Shown one piece after another: positions 35,355 to 44,456 of a stretch of 64,000 nt of DNA (position 1 is its first letter; each line of letters starts with the position of its first letter). This stretch comes from Oenanthe sinensis (Eukaryota; Streptophyta; Magnoliopsida; Apiales; Apiaceae): NCBI GenBank assembly GCA_028671895.1, contig JAPMAC010000221.1:4898001-4962000 (forward strand), read 5' to 3'. The position numbers and the translations under genes are program-made. The notes under the pieces were generated by a model. That model was not told the origin of the DNA, did no database searches, and was given only the letters and a program-made list of their open reading frames with translations.

Positions 35355-35511
35355 TACTTAAAAATGGAAGTAGAAGAAAGGTAAGTATAAGTAAAAAAAT
35401 ACCGAATCAAATCAATCAAGCGGGAACTAGTCTGTCTCTCTCACCCATAAATGTATAGTCGTATATGAATTTATAAATACATAAATATATAGACGATCAA
35501 TTGTAATCTAG

Positions 35512-35775
35512 ATGGCGGATTCAGAGGCTACGCTGCCGATAAGAGTAGAAAGAATGACCGGGAAGATATGTTTTGATCAGAGTCTGTCACCGCCCGACGC
35601 CGATGCTCGCAAGATACTGGCTTCCATCGGCGAACAAGACTCCATGCACATGCTTAAAATTATATCCCAAGCAAGAGTCAAAACTTTAAGTGGATTTATC
35701 AAACACCTTTCCAAAGATTACAAACCTAAATCTCCTCCATTTAATTCTACTCTATCACTCACGAGTACTTTATGA
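35512..35775 (+). pseudogene. RDR3/4/5-like RNA-dependent RNA polymerase N-terminal fragment, left-arm copy
   Basis: The frame starts at ATG 35512 in a good context (AGATGGCGG). It reads LPIRVERMTGKICFDQSL, then PPDADARKILASIGE and MLKIISQARVKTLSGFIKH. The pattern (VERM..ICxDQ..PPD..AR..LASIGE...L..IS...V..LSGFI) is what I recall from the N-terminus of plant gamma-clade RDRs. The recognition is from memory and not a computed hit. After about residue 75 the sequence switches to a segment also found in the 1.39-kb inverted repeats (near 14472 and 29240). It is therefore a captured fragment. Polymerase motifs are absent. Confidence 0.45.
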
Positions 35776-35795
35776 GTGAACCCTTAAGAGAATAC

Positions 35796-36040
35796 TTGTG
35801 TAGCGTCTGGATTTTTTGAATTTTTTTGTTCAAAACGCTAGATAGTGTAGGGTTTTGGGGGATTTTTGTTTTTTTTTACAAACGCTACACAGTCTCGCGT
35901 TTTGCCCGGAAAAAAAATAAAAAAAATTAATAAAGGTGCAAAACGCTACATGAAGTAGCGTTTTCACCCCTTCCTCAAAACGCTACACGATCCAGCGTCT
36001 TGAAGTGCTATTTTGGACCATATTTTCAGGGTGTGCCATT
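35796..36040. repeat. CGCTACA short inverted-repeat cluster, left arm
   Basis: AAACGCTACA and its complement TGTAGCGTTT or close variants occur repeatedly (near 35801, 35835, 35880, 35940, 35955 and 35978). Pairs such as AAAACGCTACATGAAGTAGC form small palindromes. The mirror cluster is at 38280-38516. Such clusters are typical of subterminal transposase-binding regions. Confidence 0.75.
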
Positions 36041-36058
36041 TAGGGTATTATTTCCCCG

Positions 36059-36850
36059 ATGCCACCATCCATAATATCTTCAATGCCTTCATTGATGTCT
36101 TGTACCTTCCCCAAACCAACTTCTCCTATTTCTGACCCAATTCCAACTTCTTCCCCAATTCCTTATTCCGAAGGTACAATATGTGTTGATTTCTTTTTAT
36201 GTATATATGTGTTAATATGACCCGCAAGCCTGGTTGTCGAAAAGATTGCTTGACATTCATTAAAAAGTCCTTTGGTAAGGTCAGTTTTGGTGAGTTGACC
36301 AGCATGCTTAACAAAATTTTTGATGACGAAGAAGTAGGGGTAAGTTGTTTTCTTAGTTTTCCTAGTTATCTGTCAGATATAGGTTTCTCAACGAATTTTA
36401 ATGGTAATGATACAAATACAGAGAGAATTTCATGCATGTTTAAGGATGAAACTTGGTAAAGAGACGTGCATCATATTTGATCAATTGTTAAAGCATAATT
36501 ATCGTATGTACAAAGAGTCAGATGTGACTTCTCGAAGTAGTTTGAGTCATAGTAGAACTTTGACAACTCGGACTTCCTCCAGTAATGTGTGTAAAAGCGT
36601 GTATGTGCATGATGAAAGAGGTCAAGGACAAGAAGCAGCGACAAGAGTGAGTACGGAGTTAAATAAATTAGAGTTGAACGGCATAGAGTTTGCAAATGCC
36701 ATGTACGAGCTCAGTTCTGATGAAGTTAAGCGGAACTTTTTTTGGGCGTGTGATGCTGAAAATAGAAGACAATTTGTGCTGCGGTGCATCAAGTATGAAT
36801 TTATATTCTACTTTGACGTATTGTTATTGTGTTGCATTGTGTTGTTTTAA
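36059..36850 (+). pseudogene. multi-exon unknown gene, left-arm copy
   Basis: Coding-like pieces include a Pro/Ser-rich segment (PKPTSPISDPIPTSSPIP, about 36108-36170). A second piece begins MTRKPGCRKDCLTFIKKSFG (36217) and ends at a GTAAGT donor after EEVG. A third, after an acceptor near 36420, reads REFHACLRMKLGKETC and SSDEVKRNFFWACDAENRRQ, ending at a GT near 36795. Phases and order suggest one gene whose last exon is cut by the palindrome centre. I do not recognise the family. The mirror copy is at 37479-38280. Confidence 0.45.
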
Positions 36851-37478
36851 CTGTGTTTCTTATTTGTGTAGCAAAACTTCTTGAGCACGGTGATCGTGAA
36901 TCTGGTGTGTTCCGCTCTCACATGCTTTACTGAGCGGCTTATTAGCCCACCTAGATAAATGCAGTACTCGGTCTACTCATCGTTCCCATACATATTGCAA
37001 CTCTCAGAATCTTTTCGTTTAGTAAAGTGTGAAAACCGGAGGTAGTCAAATCAACCGGGAACTCCATTCAAATATCATGACATGTAAATAAATGATATGC
37101 TTCGATTTGGATGTTTCCAAATCCTCATCATCAGAGCTTAGCTAACTGCCGGTATTCATCATGACGAAAAGAAAAGAGAAAGTAAAAAGGAGCTCTGATG
37201 ATGAGGATTTGGAAACATCCAAATCGAAGCATACCATTTATTTACATGTCATGATCTTTGAATGGAGTTCCCGGTTGATTTGACTACCTCCGGTTTTCAC
37301 ACTTTACTAAACGAAAAGATTCTGAGAGTTGCAATATGTATGGGAACGATGAGTAGACCGAGTACTGCATTTATCTAGGTGGGCTAATAAGCCGCTCAGT
37401 AAAGCATGTGAGAGCGGAACACACCAGATTCACGATCACCGTGCTCAAGAAGTTTTGCTACACAAATAAGAAACACAG

Positions 37479-38280
37479 TCAAAACAACACAATGCAACAC
37501 AATAACAATATGTCAAAGTAGAATATAAATTCATACTTGATGCACCGCAGCACAAACTGTCTTCTATTTTCAGCATCACACGCCCAAAAAAAGTTCCGCT
37601 TAACTTCATCAGAACTGAGCTCGTACATGGCATTTGCAAACTCTATGCCGTTTAACTCCAATTTCTTTAACTCCGTACTCACTCTTGTCGCTGCTTCTTG
37701 TCCTTGACCTCTTTCATCATGCACATACACGCTTTTACACACATTACTGGAGGAAGTTCGAGTTGTCAAAGTTCTACTATGACTCAAACTGCTTCGAGAA
37801 GTCACATCTGACTCTTTGTACATACGATAATTATGCTTTAACAATTGATCAAATATGATGCACGTCTCTTTACCAAGTTTCATCCTTAAACATGCACGAA
37901 ATTCTCTCTGTATTTGTATCATTACCATTAAAATTCGTTGAGAAACCTATATCTGACAGATAACTAGGAAAACTAAGAAAACAACTTACCCCTACTTCTT
38001 CGTCATCAAAAATTTTGTTAAGTATGCTGGTCAACTCACCAAAACTGACCTTATCAAAGGACTTTTTGATGAATGTCAAGCAATCTTTTCGACAACCAGG
38101 CTTGCGGGTCATATTAACACATATATACTTAAAAAGAAATCAACACATATTGTACCTTCGGAATGAGGAATTGGGGAAGAAGTTGGAATTGGGTCAGAAA
38201 TAGGAGAAATTGGTTTGGGGAAGGTACAAGATATCAATGAAGATATTATGGATGGTGGCATCGGGGAAATAATGCCCTAA
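37479..38280 (-). pseudogene. multi-exon unknown gene, right-arm copy
   Basis: Same exons as 36059-36850 on the opposite strand, with a few substitutions (for example one Asn/Lys change in the third exon). Confidence 0.45.
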
Positions 38281-38516
38281 ATGGCACACCCTGAAAATAT
38301 GGTCCAAAATAGCACTTCAAGACGCTGGATCGTGTAGCGTTTTGAGGAAGGGGTGAAAACGCTACTTCATGTAGCGTTTTGCACCTTTATTAATTTTTTT
38401 TTCCGGGCAAAACGCGAGATTGTGTAGCGTTTGTAAAAAAAACAAAAATCCCCCAAAACCCTACACTATCTAGCGTTTTGAACAAAAAATTTCAAAAAAC
38501 CCAGACGCTACACAAG
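38280..38516. repeat. CGCTACA short inverted-repeat cluster, right arm
   Basis: Mirror image of the cluster at 35796-36040. Confidence 0.75.
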
Positions 38517-38535
38517 TATTCTCTTAAGGGTTCAC

Positions 38536-38799
38536 TCATAAAGTACTCGTGAGTGATAGAGTAGAATTAAATGGAGGAGGTTTAGGTTTGTAATCTTTGG
38601 AAAGGTGTTTGATAAATCCACTTAAAGTTTTGACTCTTGCTTGGGATATAATTTTAAGCATGTGCATGGAGTCTTGTTCGCCGATGGAAGCCAGTATCTT
38701 GCGAGCATCGGCGTCGGGCGGTGGCAGACTCTGATCAAAACATATCTTCCCGGTCATTCTTTCTACTCTTATCGGCAGCGTAGCCTCTGAATCCGCCAT
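38536..38799 (-). pseudogene. RDR3/4/5-like N-terminal fragment, right-arm copy
   Basis: Mirror copy of 35512-35775, differing at two residues (Ser/Pro changes). The same reservations apply. Confidence 0.45.
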
Positions 38800-38956
38800 C
38801 TAGATTACAATTGATCGTCTATATATTTATGTATTTATAAATTCATATACGACTATGCATTTATGGGTGAGAGAGACAGACTAGTTCCCGCTTGATTGAT
38901 TTGATTCGGTATTTTTTTACTTATACTTACCTTTCTTCTACTTCCATTTTTAAGTA

Positions 38957-39268
38957 ATGGATCCAATTGAGAGGCTTGAAGGACAATTGAATACCCTCCA
39001 ACAGGTTGTCAATATTTTGATTGAACGAGTTGGTGTTAACGAGCAACGGACGAACGATTTGCAAAATAGTCTTAACACGGTTACACAGATGATGAACACT
39101 AATGAGGAGGTGTCCCGATTGACTTGGCTGCAGATCTCCAATGATATCAATACGAAAATAGATACGAAAATGGAAGAGATGAAATCGGAAATCATGCTAT
39201 TGACGTCTGCTCAAGTAAGTACTGTTATGAAAATGGAAGTGTTTGCTAGAATGCCTCAATCAAAATAG
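38957..39268 (+). CDS. 103-residue coiled-coil protein, right-arm copy
   Basis: The same protein as at 35043-35354 with no difference in the translated sequence. It starts at ATG 38957 and ends at TAG. No function can be assigned. Confidence 0.5.
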   Translation: MDPIERLEGQLNTLQQVVNILIERVGVNEQRTNDLQNSLNTVTQMMNTNEEVSRLTWLQISNDINTKIDTKMEEMKSEIMLLTSAQVSTVMKMEVFARMPQSK

Positions 39269-39520
39269 TATATTGATATCTTGATTATGAGCTCTCTCGG
39301 GAACATATAGCCTAATTCTTTTAACTTGATGATCTCTTTAAAATCAATTGCAATGTACATATCGTGCGCATAAATATTAAAACTAATTTATTAGAGAAGA
39401 ACATAACAGAAATACATGATTGTTTGTGAGTAGTAATTGTAATATCAACATGATACTTTCCAGTCGTTCCTACTAATTTTGTGTAGAGTGATGTATATAA
39501 CATAACAGAACACAACATGA

Positions 39521-39784
39521 TTGTTTGCTGATTTTAGTCTGTTGCCACCTGACTGGGGTGCACTTTTTAATTCATGGGTTGTGGTGTTAAAGGATGCGTA
39601 TCGTGGGTTGGAGAGGTTGTGTTTGAAGAGGATTTGTGTTATGAATAGTGATCTTGTCGTCGTGGCGAATGCTTTTGTTGGGTTTAAGGAGATTGAGATT
39701 GTTTGTTGTGATGGGTTTGGGACTTGTGGACTTGCTGTTCTTGCTTGTAGGTGTAGGTCAGTGTATAAACTTCTTCGCACGTAA
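39521..39784 (+). pseudogene. AFB/TIR1 auxin-receptor F-box fragment
   Basis: The frame reads FADFSLLPPDWGALFNSWVV, then AYRGLERLCLKRICVMNSDL and VCCDGFGTCGLAVLACRCR. This matches the leucine-rich repeat region just after the F-box of TIR1/AFB auxin co-receptors, nearest in flavour to the AFB4/5 type. No ATG belongs to it (the frame opens at a TTG) and it ends after about 87 codons, so F-box and most repeats are missing. It lies just outside the palindrome. I read it as a captured fragment. Confidence 0.75.
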
Positions 39785-39965
39785 TTGAAGTGTTTAAATA
39801 TCGTTTTGATGTGTTTATTTTAATTGCCAAGTATAATGTGTTTGATCTTTAGTTATCTTTATTGCTTGTATTGCCTATGTATGGTAATTACTTTCGTTCT
39901 TGATTGTTTATGTGATATAGAAAAAGCAGAGGTGATGCCCATGGTTATTATCATTAATTGTAGGA
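39785..39965. other. short spacer
   Basis: Nothing was recognised between the AFB fragment and the second 886-bp unit. Confidence 0.5.
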
Positions 39966-40226
39966 ATAAAACGGTCATCAAACTTTACATGTAATAAACT
40001 CAAACTTAAAACGACTTTCTCCACCGCTCTTGCCATAAGCACAACAACATTTATCTAGTTTGATCTTAACAGACAATGAACGACGACAAGAGCCTTCTAT
40101 TTTGATCTTAAGACTGTTACTCCTAGGTACAATAATTAAGCAATAATTAAGCTAGTGTTCGTCTAATGATCTTGCTTTTGCATGACATGTGCCTCAGTAT
40201 GTTTAATTCCTCTTTATGATAAATAG

Positions 40227-40352
40227 GCTGATAAGCTCTCTAAGAAAATGAAGAACATGTTGGATGAAGTATTGAAAAGGCTTCCGAAGGCTGCTCAAAG
40301 CTCGGCAGGAAATAACTCAAACCCGGCCCAAAGCACTTCGCATGGAAACTAG
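40227..40352 (+). pseudogene. terminal exon of an unrecognised gene, copy 2
   Basis: Same exon as 5905-6030, with two residue changes. Confidence 0.4.
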
Positions 40353-40481
40353 CTATTAGGTATTTCCTATCTGAAATACATTTATCATCTACAGTTTCTT
40401 CATTTTAAAAATTAATAAATATCTCTCCACTTTTTCAGTTTGAGGTGCTGGTGTTTTGGTTATGTCAAGGCTTGGTGCTGC

Positions 40482-40850
40482 TCAGATGCCATTATGTGAT
40501 GTTTTAGAGTGTTTTTTTATTATTTTCTGCTGTTCTGCTGTTGTTGTGTTTGAACTTTGAAATTCTGTGTTGTTTTTTGTTGTGTTATTCATTTTGAACT
40601 CCCAGTAAAATCTGGCCTTCCTTTTGAACTCAGCATTATAATGAACTCGAGCCTTTATACATGCTTTAATATCTCCAATTATGGCAGTAGTAGAGACTGA
40701 TTTTCCCGGGTTATGTATTCTATTGTTCCTCTCTTTCCACACTACATGAAATGCTGCTGCTATATATAGATAAACAAATCTTCTCCGTAATGAGTCCAAG
40801 TTGTCTATAATCACATTTCCATCCAAAAGGTTCGCCCAGCTAGTGCTCAA
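40482..40850 (-). pseudogene. LINE ORF2 C-terminal fragment, copy 2
   Basis: Same LINE piece as 6160-6530, 5'-truncated at the same base. Confidence 0.7.
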
Positions 40851-41324
40851 TCAAAAATTTTAGAGTTTCATTATTTGATCCTCTACGAGATGATACTCCT
40901 TACATGAAACTAAGAGAGATATACATGAAAGAGTTCTTCGTAGTGGTATATTTCATTTTTTTTTTGTAATTTGTAGTCCTCAAATTATGTTATTATCTAA
41001 TGTGTTTTTATGTTTGTTTGATAGGAAAAATTGATTCCTTTGATGTTTCACCGGTTGGACCCCGTCAATTACGAAAATGTCACATTTGTCGAAGTTGAAA
41101 ATGTCGCGGACCGACCTAGGCAACGTAATGGTCTTGATTGCGGTGTTTTCATCATGAAGTATATAGATTGTATTTTGACATGTAATACCGAAAATTGGTG
41201 TGGTGTCGAATGAGATGATGACATTATCTCCCTCTTCCGGTCTCGTATTGGATGGGAACTCAACAAGAGATTAGCCCGACATATGCCTGAAACCTCGTAT
41301 CAAGCTATATTAGCGGGATTGTAA
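40851..41324 (+). pseudogene. second Ulp1-type protease, in-frame stop
   Basis: A first piece reads FDPLRDDTPYMKLREIYMKE (about 40856-40945). After an intron, the exon from 41025 reads VENVADRPRQRNGLDCGVFI, with the Gln and catalytic Cys of a C48 protease. TGA interrupts at 41211-41213. The same frame then continues DDDIISLFRSRIGWELNKRL to TAA at 41322-41324. The His/Asp exon is missing, presumably lost where the 886-bp unit begins. It is a different Ulp1 lineage from that at 6540. Confidence 0.78.
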
Positions 41325-41470
41325 CTTTAATTTGGATTTGTTGTAATTTGAATTTGAATTGGTTGTAATTTGGATTTGAATTGGTTATAATTTGGATTTG
41401 AATTGTGTTGGATTGAATTGGTTGTAATTTGGATTTGAATTGTGTTGGATTTGAATTGAGTTAGTTTCTT
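41325..41470. repeat. TTGGATTTGAATTGGTTGTA minisatellite
   Basis: Units of 18-36 bp built from GGATTTGAATTG and GGTTGTAATTT follow the Ulp1 stop codon. Confidence 0.85.
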
Positions 41471-41572
41471 GGTTTTTATGTTTGTGTTTATGTTGTATTT
41501 TGGAGTTGGATTGGGTTTGAAACAGGTTAGACATAAAAAAATAGAAGAAACATGGCAAAATTTCAGTCTGCA

Positions 41573-41752
41573 CATACGCTCTATAATATAGCGGACATAC
41601 GCTATATAATAGAGCGGATGTATAATGATGAAAAAAAAACTAAGGCAAAACTGCACTTCTTTGCCTAAACTGACTGTAGGTACGCTCTATTATATAGCGG
41701 ACATATGCTATATAATAGAGCGTGCCTATATATATATATATATATATATATA
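41573..41752. repeat. CGCTCTATAATATAGCG palindrome cluster and (TA)n
   Basis: Four palindromic motifs of the type ACGCTCTATAATATAGCGG or GCTATATAATAGAGCG occur at 41573-41616 and 41681-41726, followed by a TA tract. The outermost one matches the inverted form of 2964-2984. This is consistent with the terminal region of an element whose other end is at 2964. Confidence 0.7.
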
Positions 41753-41915
41753 TTTACTTCTTAAACCAATTCTCATCTCACAATACCATAAACAACTTCA
41801 ATATCAATGCAAATCCAACCAAATACCATAATACAATTCAAATTCAAATTACAACTCCAAAATATCATAAAATTTAAAATTTCAAACAAATTACAATCAA
41901 TTCAAATGCTAAAAA

Positions 41916-42534
41916 TTAGCTCCCCATTGCTAATTTAGTTGGACAATTTCTTGCATCATGCTTGGCATCAATTGCACCACAATAACTACATTTTCTTGGT
42001 TTTTTGGATTTAGACATTTATATGTCACTTTTTACTCTTTCCTTGGGGCGTCCTTTAGTTTGAGACATCATAGGGTTCTTCAAATTAACAAAATTTTCAT
42101 CTTCATCAAAATTTTCATCTTCATCAAAAGGATCACCACCCCTAGATCATTCTCATACGGTTGATTCTTAGGATGATTTTCATTTAGAAAATTTTTGACA
42201 TAATTCGACTCTTTTTCTATTAAAGTCATGACATAATTAAATCTTTCAATCGAACAACTCCCGTGAGCGGCTAAACCTTGAAAGTCTTTGCATAAAGTGC
42301 TATATCGTGCGGGTTGTGATTGAAGATAGGTGTCTAAGGTAGGAGGTTTATACGATATGGACCCCGCAACTTTATTTCCTTCAATTGTCCATCTTAACTT
42401 GATTAAATTTAAAGGAATTTTCGTCCATTGCATCATATTCAAATATCGAATAATGTGACGACAAATCATTCCCGAAGTTTCAAATTTCCGACAAACACAA
42501 GTTATGGTGCTATTCTCGGCCACGACCAAAGTTT
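41916..42534 (-). pseudogene. FAR1/FHY3-type MULE transposase C-terminus
   Basis: The minus frame reads VVAENSTITCVCRKFETSGM followed by ICRHIIRYL: the SWIM zinc finger (CxC...CxH) of FAR1-related transposases. Downstream is a Lys-rich stretch and a zinc knuckle, CSYCGAIDAKHDARNC, before the stop at 41916-41918. A frame change lies in the region 42110-42160, and TAA interrupts just before the knuckle, so the gene is dead. The upstream part, with the DDE catalytic core, is cut off exactly where the pararetrovirus begins at 42535. Confidence 0.85.
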
Positions 42535-43364
42535 ATACCAATTCGAGGGGGTAGGTCTATTAACATGTTAATAGGGATCTCATCATCTATTAACCCTAAG
42601 AAGGGAAGGAATATAGATGGTATAATTAACAAGGTACTGTTATAAACAAACTGATATGTAAAATTCATGATAAATTTATTTAAGGCGTCTACAATTTCTA
42701 ACAATACTAGTATCAAGATCACATAAATAATTACCTTACTCATATCATAAATAGTAAATACTAGTTCAGTTATATTGCCCAGTAGTTGTATTCTGAATCA
42801 CCGTAGCTATCCAATCCCTGGCTCTTTGTTCCTTCCTGGAATCTGGCCTGGCTTCTGGTCTGCCTCGGAATGTCCTTCAAAACACTATACCCAATAATAT
42901 TCTTGAACTATCAGATACTAATTATGATCTTAGTAGAGTGATTATTTCTATTCTCTTGAGAGAAATTATAGACTAAGGGGTGTTTAGCTAGACATGGATG
43001 TATAGAAAGTTTAAGATTTTATTGCTGATGTTTTTTCGATGATATTTTCTTACAAAATGAGTTCCTTTTTATAGGAAAACTCAACCTATCAGCTATTACA
43101 CTATTGTTCTGAATTACATCATGGCTTACATCACTTTGGTATTATTGCAAGGAATCTTATCTCTACTTCCACTTGCTATTGTCGGTCTTCCACTTGTTTT
43201 GTCTGGTATCTTCTGTCTTTGTCTTGATTTGTTGTTATTCTTCCACTTGCTTTTGTCTGGTATCTTCTGTCTTTGTCTGTCTTTCATTGTCAGTCTTCCA
43301 CTTGCTTTTGTCTGGTATCTTTTTCTTGACTTTTTTTTTTGCATCACATTTTTATTATGGATCT
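42535..43364 (-). promoter_or_regulatory. viral intergenic region with promoter and leader, copy A
   Basis: On the minus strand the order is repeats of ACCAGACAAAAGCAAGTGGA (43160-43320), a paired TGATG-7 nt-TGATG element (43117-43133), TATAAAA (43067-43073) and AATAAA (43018-43023). A roughly 480-nt leader then ends in primer-binding sequence at 42535. This arrangement of activator, TATA box and downstream polyadenylation signal is that of caulimovirid pregenomic RNA promoters. Plus-strand Leu/Ser-rich ORFs here are artefacts of the repeats. Confidence 0.8.
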
Positions 43365-44456
43365 TTATAGTATCATGGACCTTTCTGTAGTTAGACTACA
43401 TTGAAAAGGATCAGAGGATCCTTCTCCTTTTATTATTTTGATATTGGTATCATGCATAGTATTGGACCTTATCACATGCCTTTTCCTCTGTGCTGTTATT
43501 TCATGGTATTGGTCTATAGTCATCTTTGCATGATTATGCTGTAGATTGACTATTCTATTATATACTCTTTCGAGTTCTGTATTATCTTGGGTCATGGTTT
43601 CATTATCATAATATAATGCTATGATTTCTTCCACTTGGGCACCCTTGCTTGTACCGATAATATGAGCTTTTCGGGCTTTTAGCATGTCTTCTAGTTTTCC
43701 TTTGAGGGTTGACAATCCTATGGCTCTTTTATTACATATCCATTCTTGGAATTTTTCTATATTACATGGAATTGGCAATTTTAAGTCTCCATCTTCGCCA
43801 CTAATGGTACTATTTCTTCCAGTCTTGAATAACTGACATATTACTATAGGTTTTCCGACCAAGTCTGTAGAGGCGTCAAATATCTGGATTCCATATATTC
43901 CTTTCCCAAAAGCCTCCATCATTGCTTTGGTAGCATATGTTATTAGTCTTGGCAGTCTAGCAATACTATACATGGTTTCATTTACTATGATTTTGTGAAT
44001 AAACCCATAATTAAATAATTTCTCTACTATTTCTGGGTTTGCTGCTTCGCTACATAAGTATCGTGGGTATTTGCTAATCTTATTAGATCTTAATATTTCA
44101 TTATTAGATTTATAGTCATAAAATTTTATAATTTTTTCGTAGGCTTCTATTATTTTCGGTGGGTATTTGAGCCTATCACTCATGGTCATGGAGTGTGCTA
44201 TTTGGGTTGATATTGGCTGGGCTGGCATAGTTGCAAGTTTGGAAGAGAATGTTTGGAGTTTGGTGGTAGTAGTAGGGTTTTGCAGGGCTTTCATTGTCTG
44301 TTTGTCTCTGATAGCCTCTTCTAATTGTTTTAAGTGGTGTGTATTCTCTTGTACCAGGGCTTCTATTTCTTTATGTAATTGGGCTATTTTTTCATGATTC
44401 TTTGATATAATACCTGTAATATCCTTAATGTAATCGTCCATATTATTCTTTGTCAT
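43365..44456 (-). CDS. terminal viral ORF, transactivator-like position
   Basis: An uninterrupted 363-codon frame begins MTKNNMDDYIKDITGIISKN and overlaps the end of the pol ORF by 13 nt. Residues 1-60 are predicted coiled coil by their heptad-like pattern. The middle part (YGFIHKIIVNETMYSIARL and GKGIYGIQIFDA) is globular, and the tail is basic and Ser-rich. Its position after RNase H is that of the caulimovirus translational transactivator/inclusion-body protein. I cannot confirm similarity from memory, so the role is inferred from position alone. Confidence 0.6.
   Translation of the reverse strand: MTKNNMDDYIKDITGIISKNHEKIAQLHKEIEALVQENTHHLKQLEEAIRDKQTMKALQNPTTTTKLQTFSSKLATMPAQPISTQIAHSMTMSDRLKYPPKIIEAYEKIIKFYDYKSNNEILRSNKISKYPRYLCSEAANPEIVEKLFNYGFIHKIIVNETMYSIARLPRLITYATKAMMEAFGKGIYGIQIFDASTDLVGKPIVICQLFKTGRNSTISGEDGDLKLPIPCNIEKFQEWICNKRAIGLSTLKGKLEDMLKARKAHIIGTSKGAQVEEIIALYYDNETMTQDNTELERVYNRIVNLQHNHAKMTIDQYHEITAQRKRHVIRSNTMHDTNIKIIKGEGSSDPFQCSLTTERSMIL

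Larger units (their letters stand above)
34993..37138 (+). repeat. 4.3-kb palindrome, left arm
   Basis: The arm is the reverse complement of 37191-39318 with only scattered differences. The spacer is 52 bp (37139-37190). Outer ends are GAATTAGG at 34993 and CCTAATTC at 39318. Each arm carries the same three coding-like pieces and a cluster of CGCTACA motifs. Confidence 0.97.
37191..39318 (-). repeat. 4.3-kb palindrome, right arm
   Basis: Mirror of 34993-37138. In the spacer and first bases of this arm, a short frame MTKRKEKVKRSSDDEDLETS starts at about 37160. Confidence 0.97.
39966..40850. repeat. 886-bp repeat unit, copy 2
   Basis: Second copy of 5645-6530, in the same orientation, with a handful of substitutions. 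It is followed directly by Ulp1-type sequence. Confidence 0.9.

Noticed and set aside
43121..43390. Leu/Ser-rich plus-strand ORFs (also mirrored at 51404-51693)
   Set aside because: They lie antisense to the repeat-rich viral promoter region.
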